Below are positions 12,022 to 24,800 of a stretch of DNA of 64,000 bases, piece by piece (within the stretch, counting starts at the first letter, position 1; the number at the start of each line of letters is the position of its first letter). The notes under the pieces were generated by a model. That model ran no database searches. It had not been told where the DNA came from and saw only the letters and a program-made list of their open reading frames with translations. This stretch comes from Saksenaea vasiformis B4078 (Eukaryota; Mucoromycota; Mucoromycetes; Mucorales; Saksenaeaceae), in the NCBI GenBank assembly GCA_000697055.1, contig JNDT01001846.1:1-64000 (forward strand), written 5' to 3'. A program made the position numbers and the translations under genes.

Positions 12022-15000
12022 TCATGGACTGTTTCGATTCCATCCTTCTCTCCGTAGCTCATCAAGTTTGGCTTGTGCATCTTCACTTGTTTCATACGCT
12101 GCTTCTTCGTACCATTCAATTGCTTTGTCGATATCTCTCTTTTCGTATCTATAAATATCTCCGAGTTTCACTTTTGCTTCTTGCTCGCCCCAGTATGCTG
12201 CCTTTTCATACCATTCGATTGCTTTGTCGATATCTTTTATCCCGTGTTCTTCATCTCTGTACAGATCTCCCAGCCTCAATTGCCCATACAATACCCCGCG
12301 ACGTACTGCTTTTTCGTACCATTCAATCGCTTTGTTAATATCTTTCTTCACGCCGTCGCCATCTCTGTATATGTCTCCAACTTTGAGGTGATCACCTATA
12401 TCATCTACCCATGTCGTATTCCCCTCATCCAGCAGCTTTGCATACCATTCAATCGCTTTGTTGATATCTTTCTCTACACCGTCTCCATAATAATATAGAT
12501 TTGCAAGTTTGACTTGGGCATCTCCAACTTCTTCGTCTGCTGCTTTTTGATACCATTCGATCGCTTTGGTGATGTCTTTTGTCACCCCATCTCCAAGTTT
12601 GTACATATCTCCAACTTCCCATAGCACTTCCATATCTCCCGCATCAGCTGCTTTTTGGTACCATTCAATCGCTTTGTTGATATCTTTTTCCACTCCATCT
12701 CCGAGTTTATACATATCTGCTACTCTCCGCAGCGCTCCTGCCTTTTCGTACAATTCGATCGCCTTGTTGATGTCCTTTCTCACTCCGTTTCCAACTTTGT
12801 ATATATCTGCAATTCTCAACAGCGCTTCCCTATTTCCCTGATCAGCTGCTTTCATGTACGCTTCGATCGCCTTGCGGACATCTTTTCTCGTTCCACCTCC
12901 ATCTCTGTACATATCTCCAATTTTCGATAACGCTTCCAAGTCTCCTCCATCAGCTGCTGCTTGATACCATTCGATTGCTTTGTTGGCGTCTTTTCTCACT
13001 CCATCTCCAGCTCTGTACAGATCTCCGATTGTGGTCTCCATACCCCGAGCTCCTTCCTTCGCTGCTTTTTGGTACCATTCAATCGCTCTGTTGGAGTCTT
13101 TCTCTACGAATTCTCCGTCCTTGTACATATCTCCAAGTGTAACAGCCGCATCACAACTCCCTCTACCCGCTGCTGTTTGGTACCATTTGATCGCTTTGTT
13201 GATGTCTCTCTTCACATACAGTCCCTTTTTGTAAAGGGTTGCAAGGTTATCCAGTGCTCTTATATCACCTTGATCTGCCGCTTTTCGATACCATTCAATA
13301 CCTCTGTCGACGTCCCTTTTGACATCCCATCCTTGCGTATAGAGATATCCAAGTTGCGCTTGTGCAACTTCATTTCCTTGATCCGCTGCTTTTTGGTACC
13401 ATTCGATCGCTTTCTTAATATCTTTCTTCACGTCACATCCATATCTGTACATTTCTCCAAGTGAATATTGCGCATCTTCCTGTCCTTGATCTGCTGCTTT
13501 TTGGTACCATTTTATTGCTTTAGCATTGTCTGTCCATTCTACAAAAGGATGTGCGTATATACGTCCAAGTGTCCATTGCACATTTTCATCTTCTAGATCG
13601 GTTGCATTTTCGCTCCATTCAATCGCCTTGGAGAACAGTTCGGCCGCCTTGGTTCCGTCGTATCCTATATCTACTCCAATCCAATACATGGTCGCAAGAT
13701 TGTATTGTGCAATTCCATGTCCTTGATCAACTGCTTTGCTGTACCATTCAGCTGCCTCCTTGCGGTTTAAACGTGTGCCTCTCCCACCGTAGTACATATC
13801 TCCAAGCCTGTTTTGAGCGTCGCCATTGCCCAGATCAGCTGCTTTTCGGTACCATTCAATTGCTTTAGAGTAGTTTCGCTCTGCCCCGCGTCCATATCTG
13901 TACATGTCCCCAATTCTCGTTTGCGCATCGCTATTTTCCTGATCTGCTGCCTTTGTATACCATTCCATTGCTTTGATGTAGTCTTTATCAACACCTACTC
14001 CACGGTAGTATTTCTCGCCAAGTTTGAACTGTGCCAATTGATCGTCACATTCGACCATATTTTCGGACACTCCAATATCCTTGTTGCAATCCTTATTCGT
14101 ATCGTCTGGGTCACTGTTCGCGTCTTCTTGATTACCCGCTGTATTGTTGAGGTTGATATCTTTGTGATCTTTGTCTGCAGCTTCTTCGTGGCTGAGTGAA
14201 TTTCCAGGTACCATTTGTGCATCGCCAATTTCTCGGTCAATAGTTTCTTTTCTTGTGTCAATATCACTGATATTGTCGTTGCAACCGCTATCTTCTTCGT
14301 CGAATGAGTTCTCACCAGATCCCGTTTGCACAGTTTCCTCCTCGGGATCCGTGGCATCATTGTGACCCTGATCCAAAACTCGCATGCAACTGCTTGTCTG
14401 TTCACGTTTGTCTCGCATTTCTTCTTCTGTTTTTGAATGAACGTTGAAAACACATGCGGATTCGCTTGTAACGGCATGCCTTAGTTCGTTATCCTGAAAC
14501 GCCCTGTCGTAGACCTGCTCCACTCGAAGACGTTCGTTATCTTCAAGGAGGTTAAATATTGGCTGAATGTCTTTGAGCTGGATAATTGCTGGATCAGTCT
14601 TGATTGTTTCTTTCCAGCTTTCTAGCCCATCCAGAAGGAACGATGCGGAATCACCACCTATTACAATTTGCTTAATGAATATACGAGTTATGCCACGGAA
14701 CGCACCTATGACTTTCCAGTTCCTGGCGTCTGTAGGTTCTTTCACGTCGCCGCCAGTAGGCTTGATTGCTTCATCCCCATCTTCTGCTTCATTATTATCG
14801 CATCTGTTCCGTATCATTGAACCCTCTTTTCTGCGTGCCAATAAGCCACCTGGCATAGGAGATCGTTAGTTTAAGCTATATGTCTGTAAGTTGGAGTACC
14901 AAGCAAGATCCTCGATGGATAATAATACCCAAATTGTTGAAACAGTGTTTGTAGTGCTTCATATCTCTTTTCATTCGTATCTTCCTTCAAGGCATATTGT

Positions 15001-15555
15001 ATTGCTTTCTTAAAAGTAGCGGTTGCTTTGATAATGTCCTGAGACAAATGTACCTGGCACAATCCTATTAGCTGAACGACTCACAAGTTATGTTTGCATT
15101 CTTACTTCTCTCCAACAAATATAAGAGACGGCATATTCTGCCACGTCGTTTGCACAGAGCCGTTGGTTCCGTTTGAGTGTACCGCAACTAGCTTCAGCGG
15201 CGATGTCGTAAGCAGACATCTTCGATGGAACACGGCGGAAGCTGTCATCCATCAGTAACACGTCCATGGAACTATCTATGCCCGCAACATTTGTGCAAGT
15301 GTATTCCACAGACGGCTGGTCGCAAGGATAGTCGTGAACAATCCTTAGGATATTATCCTCTTCCTCTGCAACCTCTATCACAGGGTTCTCAGCGCTGTTC
15401 CCATCAAAATGGATACCCCGTGTACATCGGTAAACGAGATCATAGATCGAACGTTGGCTAAGCTATTGAAAGCATTAGATAACCGCATATGTGATAGAGT
15501 TATTGGCTTTTGTTACATGAGATGATAATTTATCTTTGACATTATAAAAGCTCAT
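12022..15555 (-). CDS. MACPF-like / Sel1-repeat fusion protein, intact copy (copy A)
   Basis: Four exons on the minus strand: 15555-15517, 15462-15106, 15053-14900, 14849-12022; introns 54, 52 and 50 nt; 3381 nt, 1125 aa. All junctions keep frame. Residues about 170-186 read FGYYYPSRILLGG and about 248-285 contain GGD, a Trp, and DPAIIQLKDIQPIFNLL; this spacing resembles the core of fungal membrane-attack-complex/perforin (MACPF) domains, where a YGT-like/LGG strand and a GGD..W..P..I..PI..L segment recur. An acidic low-complexity linker follows (about 310-450). From about 455 to the end are about 19 Sel1-like repeats of about 36 residues with the pattern AQ..LGDMY..G.GV.KD..KAIEWYQKAAD. Sel1 repeats form a helical adaptor solenoid. 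No signal peptide seen. The MACPF assignment is inference from short motifs; the Sel1 part is certain. Homologous decayed copies lie at 18326-20894 and 39567-42401. Confidence 0.85.
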
Positions 15556-16444
15556 TGAAAGGATGAAAGGAACTTGTGGTGTTTGCTTTCTTATCAACCT
15601 GAACTTTCGGGACTTCTGCTTTTAAACCTGTGCAAAGCGGATACCAAACGTCTGCGCTTAAAGTCCGTAAGGGTTCTGCTAAGCCGGGTGCCACATATCA
15701 AATAGGAAGACCTTACTTCTGCAAATAGCTTCTGTCTTTTCTGCCAACGATACTGACCAATACTTAGTTTCTAGATGACGATAGGTGGTGCTGACTGTGG
15801 TACTCGTATTACTTTATGGCAGCAACGATAAAAGGTTTAAAGAAGTCGTGTAAAAGCGACGGTGCCACAATCTTGCGATAACCAACGCTGCGGTGATTCT
15901 CTCAACCGCAGCACAGAAAGACCCGATTATTGGAAGATCGAATATACATGGCAAGCTGCTTGTGCTCATTAAAGCGCCAACTGACAGTAAAATGAATTTA
16001 GTTTAGGGGTACCCTGTCTTATAGATGAAAGCGATATTAGCGCCTACAGCAGTGCCTCCTTCGTGGCAGACAGACTATCGAAACGCTTAATCTGAGACAT
16101 GCGGTGGGCGCATCCCACTGGTTTCGATCTTTTCGTCACGTTAGCATTTCGACTTTGTTTCGCCCGCCTTGGACTCCATATGTGATTGCATGAACATACA
16201 CAATGAATCCTGCTCGTGTCTTGCACACCAACGCAAAGGTTGCTGACTACATTAATAATAGATTATGGTAGGCGCTGCACTTTCCAGCATGTCTTATTCA
16301 GAGTGTTGCTATTGTCGCAGCAGCAGGAAGAACTGCAGAAATACAATGTGTGCGGATGTGTGAGCAGGATGTTCATTTATTAAGCCCAACCGCCTTTTTC
16401 CTCTTTAACAAAGAATCAGAACCTGAGCCTGTCTTAATCTTTTG
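15556..16444. other. Intergenic upstream of copy A
   Basis: Should contain the promoter of copy A. The first about 100 bases resemble the DNA upstream of copy B, consistent with duplication. No coding region recognised. Confidence 0.4.
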
Positions 16445-16489
16445 ATCTATCTTTCACCTCTATTTTTCACCTTTCTCTTTCAACCCATC

Positions 16490-16776
16490 AGTTCTCCATT
16501 CCGCGCCTCAAGTTCCTTTCTCCTTCCCTTTTGATACCATCCGATTGCCGTGTTGATATCATTCTTTTCGGTTCTGTAAATATATCCAACCATAATTTGC
16601 GCCCATTCATCTCCCTGATCCGCCTCTTTTCGATAGCATTCCATTGCTTTGTCGACATCACCTTTTTCATATCTGTAGATATCTCCAAGTTTTAGTTGCG
16701 TATCTGTATTTCCTTGATCCGCTGCCTTTTGTACCTGTCAATTGCTCTGTCAATATCTTTCTTATCCAATCTGTAT
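16490..16776 (-). pseudogene. Sel1-repeat fragment (copy D)
   Basis: About 3.5 Sel1 repeats on the minus strand, spread over two frames: first DKKDIDRAID, then after a frame change LKLGDIYRYEKGDVDKAMECY, EWAQIMVGYIYRTEKNDINTAI. The 5' side of the coding strand stops abruptly at 16776, where the sequence changes to CACTGTGG. No N-terminal exons are found for this copy, so it is a truncated relic of the same family as copies A and B. Confidence 0.7.
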
Positions 16777-17294
16777 CACTGTGGATTAAATTTGGTTTTT
16801 ATTGTAAGCCGATGAGCGCTTCGCCATTTACCATGTCCGCTCTAGCCAGTTCCAAGAAGAAAAGTATATAAAAAGCCCTTAATACGCTTAAGGGAAAAAG
16901 GTAGAAGGCTAATGGGAAGGGGAACAAAGGTGGGGAAGATGCATGATGTAAGGAAAAGATCGAAGAAGAGAGAAAAAATAGTAATAAGAGCGAGAGTGGG
17001 GATGGGGGAAGAGGGGAGAGATTAGATCAAAAGCTTGACATATCGGAGACCTGTGAAAAGGCAGAAGAAGTAGTTGCTTGTGGTTGTCGTGGAGGGGTGG
17101 TTAACCAGGTGAGAAAGGGACTGCCATGAGTTGGATCCGGACGAAGATCACCATCGGTGTGGCAAAGTTCATCCAACTGACGAAGTAGCTTGGTCAGTGT
17201 AAGCCAGGTACGGCGCCAGTGATGTATCTATGCCTCGGTACGTGGTGGGCGAGTTGGCAGTGTGTCAAGGACGTAGGAGATCGGGTCCCTGTAT
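16777..17294. other. Non-coding purine-rich stretch
   Basis: Purine-rich DNA (about 16860-17040, many GGGGAAG and GAAAGG runs) with no reading frame of note. The left edge begins CACTGTGG, the same octamer as the end of the TIR element to the right, so this stretch may belong to a larger composite insertion. Confidence 0.35.
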
Positions 17295-17459
17295 CACTGT
17301 GGGACGGATTCGTCTCTTAAATCGCATGCTCTAAGTAATGCGACTATTGAGACTACGACTATTGCGACTTCTGTACGACTTATGCGACCATCAAGACTAC
17401 GACTAATACGACTTTCATGCGACCTGTGCGATAACTGCGACTAGTTCGTCCCACAGTGT
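17295..17459. mobile_element. MITE-like element with CACTGTGGGACGRA inverted ends
   Basis: A 165-bp stretch begins CACTGTGGGACGGA at 17295 and ends TTCGTCCCACAGTG at 17446-17459, an inverted pair with one mismatch over 14 bases. Flanks are TGTAT on the left and TATAG on the right, compatible with a TA or TAT target duplication as made by Tc1/mariner-like elements. The inside is full of imperfect copies of GCGACT/ACGACTAT, including two about 30-bp near-repeats. It has no ORF, as expected of a non-autonomous element. Confidence 0.55.
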
Positions 17460-18325
17460 ATAGTATTGTTACTTTCGCTAAACATATCGATGATTATGCG
17501 ACAACTAATTTTTTTTGTGGCAAATTGCATAGCTAATCATGTAACCCAAACTCGATATCTTTCTACACCGATACATTTGTAAAATAACGTATTCATGCTT
17601 GAAGCTTTGATAAAAGGTATAATATCTTCATCAGCGGTAATTAACTGCTACCATCTTTACTGCGTCTCCCGGTGGAGTCACCATCGATGGTGCAGAATGG
17701 CTTCACTGAAGTACTCGTAATGGAGTAAAGGAACACTCCATAGATTGATTGAAGGTGAGAGAAAAAGAAGCAAACGCGATGATTGGAAATCTACTGCTGT
17801 TCCTTCCCTATAATATGAATGCAAAAGTATTCGTTGTAATCTCTTTGTTCAACTGAAGTTTCCATCCAACGACGCCCGTTTAATGTATTTTCAAGGAAGG
17901 ATCGGGCAGACAGATGAACTTGAAAGGCATCCAAGCATTTATATTACTGCGCCTGTCTTTTTAAATATCAGTATATATAAATTTACTTATGTGAACCAGA
18001 GTTCAGCCCGCGCAAATCCTCTTGTTAAACACGTCAAAACATACGAGAAAGTGCTGTGATGGTTCAAATTTAATTTACTGTATACGAAACTGGAGGCTTC
18101 TATATTCATGGCGATAATTATCTCTGGAATTATAGTTTATTCTGTAGTTCTGCTCTTCGTGTATAATTTCTCATACGATTGATAAGAAAGCAATAACATG
18201 AAAAAGGGGAAGAAGCAGACAAGCGTAGAAGGCAATAGAAAATACGGAGGCTGTGAGAAGGAAGACCCTGTTTGACCTATTGTCGATCCTTCTTTCTGTG
18301 AATCAGAACATCTCCACTTTGCAAA
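17460..18325. other. Intergenic between MITE and copy B
   Basis: AT-rich DNA with no recognisable gene, RNA or repeat family. Confidence 0.4.
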
Positions 18326-20894
18326 CTAGTTTCCTTTATCCGCAGGTTTCTGGTACCATTCCATTGCTTTGTTCATGTCTTTCTTTTCTTCCTGCAAATA
18401 TCTCCAAGTTGGATCTGCGCATACCGGTTTCCTCGAGCAGCCGCTTTTTGATACCATTCAATTGCCTTGTCAATGCCTTTCTCTCTTTTTCTGTAAATAT
18501 CTCCAAGTCTCACGTTCGCCCATACACTTCCGCTATGCTGTGCTTTTCGGTACCGTTCCATTGCTTTATCGATGTCTTTCTTCTCTTCTCTGTAAATATC
18601 TCCAAGTATAATTTGCAATTTTTCATTTCCTTGATCTGCCGGCCTTTGGTACCATTCAATTGCTTTGTTGATGTCTTCCCTTTCATCTCTGTAAATATCA
18701 CCAAGCTGAATTTGTGCATATTCACTTCCTTGATCTGCTGCTTTCTGGAACCATTCAATTGCCTTGTCAATGTCTTTTATTTCATTTCTGTAAACGTTTC
18801 CAAGTTTCTTTTTCGCAACATCACTTCCTTGATCCGCCGCTTTTTGGTACCATTCAATTGATTTGCTGATATCTTTCTTGTGATATCTGTAGACACATCC
18901 GAGTCCGATTTGTGCTTCACTATTTCCCTGGTCAGCCGCCTTTTTATACCATTCATATGCTTTGTCGACATCTACTCTCACGCCCTGTCCATAGTAGTAC
19001 AATTGTCCAAGCGCGTATTGTGCAACTTCATTTCCTCGATCAGCTGCGTTTTCTTTTTACACCATTCAGCCGCCTTGGAATACAACTCGTTTGCTTTCTC
19101 CTGGTCCCTCGTTACGCCGTATCCCAACCGATACATATTTGCAAGATTGATTTGCGCAATTCCATAACCTTGTTCTACTGCTTTTCCGTACCATTTAACT
19201 GCCTCCTCGTTGCTCCGATCCACACCCCATCCATATCTATACATATCTCCAAGTTTGGTTTGTGCATCAGAATTTCCACGTCCCGCTGCTTTTTTGTACC
19301 ATTCAACTGCTGCCTTGTTATCTCGATCTACACCTCGTCCATATTGGTACATATCTCCAAGTTTTGTTTGTGCATCGCGATTTCCCTGGTCTGCTGCCTT
19401 CTTGTACCATTCATGTGCCTTAATGTAGCCTTTATCCACGTCTATTCCACAATAGTATTTCTGGCCAAGCTTGAACTGTTCCCGTCCATTACTTGCGTTG
19501 ACTGCGTTCGTGTCTCCCCCAGCAATGGCTTCACGGTCGCATGCATGTTTGGAATCATTTCGTGTCCCTTCACCTCCTCCGTTAACAGATTCTCGTTCTG
19601 TGCTAATAGCTTTGATATCGCTATCATAGTCAGAATCCTCGTCGCTGAATAACGGTTCTTCAGGTTCATTTTGCAAGTTTTCACACCCATGGTCTGTTGC
19701 TCGGTTGCTGCCTTGATCCAGAACTTGTAACCAATTCATGTTCTCCACTTTGTCTCGCGTATTTTTATTTCTTTTGGCACCCTTTTTGAAAACTTCTGCG
19801 GGACGTCTTTGTACTGCGAGCCTGAGCTCATTATTAGAAAATGCCTTGTCGTACACCTCCTCCACTTGAAGGCGCTCATCATCCTCGAGGATATTATACA
19901 ACGGCTGCAGATCTTTGAACTGAATAATTGCTGGTTCGGGCTTGGTGGTCTCCTTCCAGCTTCCTAGACCGTCTATGAAAAATACCCCGGGATCACCACC
20001 TATCACAAGTTGGTCTAACTGCTATTACGGATACGGAATGAAATGTACCTATGACTTTCCAATATTTGTGATGCTTCATTGCATCTATAACACCCTTCGC
20101 TATGTGTTCGCTGGATTGCCTATTCTCGAATTCACACTCATTTCCGCTCTGGGCTTTTAAACTCTCTTTCTTACAGGCGAGTAATCCACCTAAATTAGGT
20201 TAGTTTAAGCTACTACTATATAGAATCAAAGTACCAAGTAAAATTTTTGATGGATAGTAATAACCGAATCGCCCAAACACAGCTTCCAGTTCTCTGTATT
20301 TCTTCTTGTTGATTTCTTCCTTTAATGCGTTTTGCACAGCTTGCTTAAAAGCCGTAGTTGCTTTGAGAGATTCGGCAGATAGATGCACCTGGTACGGAAA
20401 TCCTTTTAGTTGTGCTACTTTAAAAAGTACTTATGACTTCTTACTTCTCCCCAAGCGACGTAAGAGATAGTGTACTCAACTGTGCTGCTCGCAAAAGTCT
20501 TCTTTTTTTGTTTACGTGCGCAGGAACTATATTCAGCGGCAATATCATAAGCAAATGCTTTAGACGGTAACTTGCGGAAAGAGTCATCCACCAATACACT
20601 CATAAAGTTGTCTGCCTCGACGGTCTTAGTGCACACTTGTTCCACGAACGGCTTTTCGCAGGAATATTCATGAACCAATCTTAAGATATTATTTCTTCCA
20701 CATTCAATTTCTGTTGCGGGGTACTCCGCAGTGTATCCGTCAAAGTGGAGACCCCGTGTGCACCGGTTGACAACGTCATACGTCAAAAATTGACTGAACT
20801 GTCGAAAAAGTCAGATCATCACATATCGAAGAACAAAATGAGCTGCTTTTGTTACGTTAAATGATAATTCATCTTTCGCACTGCAGGAACCCAT
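18326..20894 (-). pseudogene. MACPF-like / Sel1-repeat gene, decayed copy B
   Basis: Same architecture as copy A: exon 1 20894-20856 (39 nt, as in A), exon 2 20798-20445 (354 nt), exon 3 20388-20235 (154 nt, identical length to A), exon 4 from 20189 downwards. Splice sites of the first three introns are intact. In exon 4 the frame breaks at about 20009-20013, just before VIGGDPGVFFIDGL, apparently by a 1-nt gain. It breaks again at about 19047-19060 in an A-rich run within the Sel1 array, and a third time at about 18379-18394. The reading ends at a TAG (18326-18328). About 11 Sel1 repeats remain. Because neighbours such as WDR48 are intact across 14 exons, sequencing error alone is an unlikely cause of three breaks, though homopolymer errors are possible at two of them. 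Confidence 0.8.
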
Positions 20895-21877
20895 TGAAAG
20901 TAATGGAAGAGATGCTGCGTTGTTTACCATCCTTTATCAATGCGATCTTTCGGAAATGCTCCGTTTGAATCTCGTTAAGGTTTGTGCTTAGCCAATATCA
21001 CACGACACACAAGGAATTTTCGTACAGGCGCATCCTTCATGAGCTAAACTTAAGAGCAGAAAGCCATGCATTAGGAGAAAAGCGATGAGTAGTCCTTTTG
21101 AGCCTAGTAATACAAAATAGCACCACCTCGACGTTTGGTTGCAATCTTGAGTAGCATTCATGGTGTCCTTTCCTCAGCTTCCTGGAAATCAAATTTCAGC
21201 TGTTGACAGTTCGCTGTCAATGGTACGGATGGTTGCTGCAGTTCATTGCGGCGCAAAGCGTTAATTAGACTCCGTTCCCTAATTGGAGTATTGTAAAATC
21301 AGGACGTTAAGGCTGAAAGCCATCGCGCTGATTTCCTTATTTTAGTTTCATCGCTAACTTTACAGGAACGCATTGAATTTGTAGATCTCTCTACTCATGC
21401 CAAGAAGAATCCTCTTAATTATCTCAAACGTTGATAGACCTGTTGCCGTGAATTGTGCTATACTCTTGGAAATACTAAGGTAGAATAGCCTGTTTAACAA
21501 ATATAGGATATTAAAATCATTCAATTGTAGTTTTTCAGTATCGCTGACAATATCTGGGTTATGCAAGCAATGTAAACTTCCAGTCCTGGAGAGATACTTC
21601 AATAATCTATTCTTACTCTTTTCACGTCCTAAGGCGCTGGATAACCCACGTAATTAAATTGCAAGATTCAAGCGCGCAAAGCTACCCACAACATTGGGCC
21701 AAACACAAAAGTGCGAGGAAAACGGGCTGGGCATCTGCGCCCCTTCAAGGTGCCCAGGATATCGATTACAGTCAAATTCAGATTCCGATGGTTAATTTTT
21801 GCGGTCCGTGGAGCATCGTATGCCTTGATTACCTTACAGGCATCTTAGGTAGAAGTAGGAAGCAACCAGCTCGAGCC
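20895..21877. other. Intergenic between copy B and WDR48
   Basis: Contains the presumed promoters of copy B (leftward) and of the WDR48 gene (rightward). The in-frame region 21659-21877 ahead of the WDR48 start is open and has an upstream ATG at 21788, but the family begins at the later Met. Nothing else recognised. Confidence 0.4.
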
Positions 21878-24800
21878 ATGAAGGCATCCACTCGCCGCAA
21901 GGTGTCATACGTCGTGAAGCAGCGAAATGAAGAACAGGTTCACTGTTTAGGTGTCAATTCTTTGGCACTGGACCCGAATACTTTCGAACAGACGACCGAC
22001 GACACTGCCGTGGGAGGCGTCTTGTATTCTGCTGGAAGAGACGGTGTTGTGGCCGGCTGGGATATCCGTATGAAATTCAAACAAGAAAAACGATCATCAG
22101 CCATCGGTGGAGAAACTAAATGGAATTTGGATCGAGAAATGCTGGTAACTGCGTGCCTTAAACTGTATGCCCTAGACTTCTCATACGACGATGATGCAGC
22201 ATTCTGCGCCAAGGGCAACATGTAAAGTATTTTCTCAAATGCATACCGATTGGGTGAACGACATTGCAGTCTGCCAAGGGGGAACGTGTGGTAATCTCGA
22301 CCCAGGTCTCAATATAATGCTCATGAGAAAGGAACATAGTGGTTTCTGCGTCGTCCGATCGGACCGTCAAGGTCTGGAAACCGTACAGCGATACTCCTAA
22401 CAGCGCGCATACAATTGGATGGCATACGGACTATGTGAAGTGTTTGGCGTACGCTTCAAAAGCTGATCGCGTTGCCAGCGCCGGCCTCGACAAAAAGATT
22501 AATTTATGGGACATTGAGCATGGTCAAGCGGCGTTAACCATAGACGCGGCAGCGTCCAAAAATACCCAGGGATTCACACCGGATACATCAAGTAGGACGT
22601 CAATTTGCATTGAGGAAAAGACAGGATTAACGAAATCGATAGTTGCAAGGCACGACGACAGCTCTAAATCATCCATCTACGCTCTGGCAATCAATCCGAC
22701 AGGAACCATGCTTGCCACTGGTTCCCCTGAAAAAGTATGCAATTGGTGTGCCGATCTCTCACATTGGTCGTTGCTAAAATGATTGGTTCCTAGGTCGTCA
22801 GATTATGGGATACACGTTCGGGTAAACGCATCAGCAAACTGACAGGTCATACCGATAATATCCGTGCACTATTAATTAGCGATGATGGACAAGTGGTATG
22901 CTATCCAAGAATGGTATCTCTGGGTTATAAAGTATATTCTATAGATTCTATCCGGATCATCAGATTCCACAATCAAGATGTGGTCTGTGAAGTCACAAAG
23001 GTGCCTTACTACTTATGAAACTCACACGGATTCGGTCTGGGCCTTATATTCTGATCATCCTGAGCTCAAAACGTTTTACGCCGGTTCTCGTGATGGTCTA
23101 GTGACGAAGACTGAGGTGTCCAACACAGACACAAGCGTTTCAAGCGAAAGTGAATGCATAGGTCTGTTCAAGGAAAAGTCGGGCGTAGTTAAGGTTGGTA
23201 AAGGTAGAACGCTTGAGCTTTGGTTTAGTTAATGCCGCTTTAGATCGTTGCACTCCAAGATACGTATGTATGGACAGCGACATCCAGTTCAAGTGTCAAT
23301 CGATGGGTGAGTGCGTCTTGTTAACAATTCGTTGTTCTTTCGGCTAACGGACCGTCAAAGTTGTCTATACCTTCTCGCGAATCACGACAGGTGCTGATGC
23401 GCTCCGAATATAACCCGGAAATACCCCCTACTGCTGTTGTGAAGTTACCACATGCCAAATCAACATTTTCTGCACAAGTGCCAGACGCTTTCCTAGGAAG
23501 TGATAACCTAACACTGTACGCAGGGTCTGTTATGTCAATTCCTGTTAGTTATCATGAGGATGATGTGGATTCAACGGAGACATTGGTACCAGTGAGAGAG
23601 CATCCCGACGATGTAATAGAGGGTAAATAAGCAGGTTGTGGCTGCGGGTATTGATGAATACTAGGCAAACCTGGTATTGTTTCGCATCTTGTACTACAGA
23701 ACAGGCGACAAGTCCTTACCCAAGATACAAATGGGGACATTGCGTTGTGGGATTTGGTGAAAGTATGGATTGATTCTTGTGATATGGTCACTTTTCACTG
23801 AGCTGGGTTATTAGTGCACGCAACTCAGAAACTTTGGCAAGAGATCTTTAGAAGATGTTGCACAAGAAGTAAACAATATCGAAAGCTTCCCGGCCTGGTG
23901 TACCGTAGATACAAAGATTGGGGTAAGACAGAATTGTGATGTGAGTATCAATTGAATGTCCTATAGTCTATTACGGTACAATTGCACGAATTCAACTGCT
24001 TTGATTGCGAAATGTACGCAGACGAGGCTGATTTACCAGATGAATACGAGTTCCGTGATGATCAGCGAAGTAAGTGTGTTCTACATTGTCATCTACAACT
24101 GTTAATCAAACGATATCTTTAGTAAATATCGGAAAATGGGTGCTAGCCAATCTTTTCTACAATTTTATTGAGACGGAATTGAAAAACAGAGCAAGCGACC
24201 CTGTGGGGTATGATGCTGATTCAGAAGAGAAAGAGAGTGGTGTGGAAACCAGTGCAGGAAAGTCAGATCAAACTCCACAAGACACAGGCAATGGTGAAAA
24301 GTCTGCTGAACCCGCGACACGTACATTGACACGTAAAGAGATCAACACCCCCACACCGCTAAAACTGCCACTGACGGCCATTACGACAAACGGTGATCAA
24401 TCACCTTTTCATCCTTCCTCGCAAGCAGCTCAGGACAATGAAATGTTCCGGGGTCCTTATACAGCGCCACCTACTACAGGGCATCAGTTTGATTACTTCT
24501 CAGGGACACACCTCCCGCAGCGAGGAGACTCTTCCGTACAGATGCCGCCACCCGCAGCACTCTCTAATGTATCAACTTCACCTACTAGCTCCAATTTCAT
24601 TAATAGACTAAAAAATCTTTCTGTGAAAGCCAAACTTTCGAGGATACCCAGCAATGAAACGACCTCAAACGAAGTGGAAGCCGGCGACAAGCAGCTGAAC
24701 GCTAGTACAGAAGAGGTAGATATGATGGATTTTGGATGCAGTGTATGACAGAATCTGACAGAATCGTCCAGGATGAACCTACGCAGGATAAATCTAATAA

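Noticed and set aside
12073..14199. Several plus-strand ORFs rich in Phe/Ser/Cys opposite copy A
   Set aside because: They are antisense shadows of the Sel1 repeats, repeated with the same 36-codon period.
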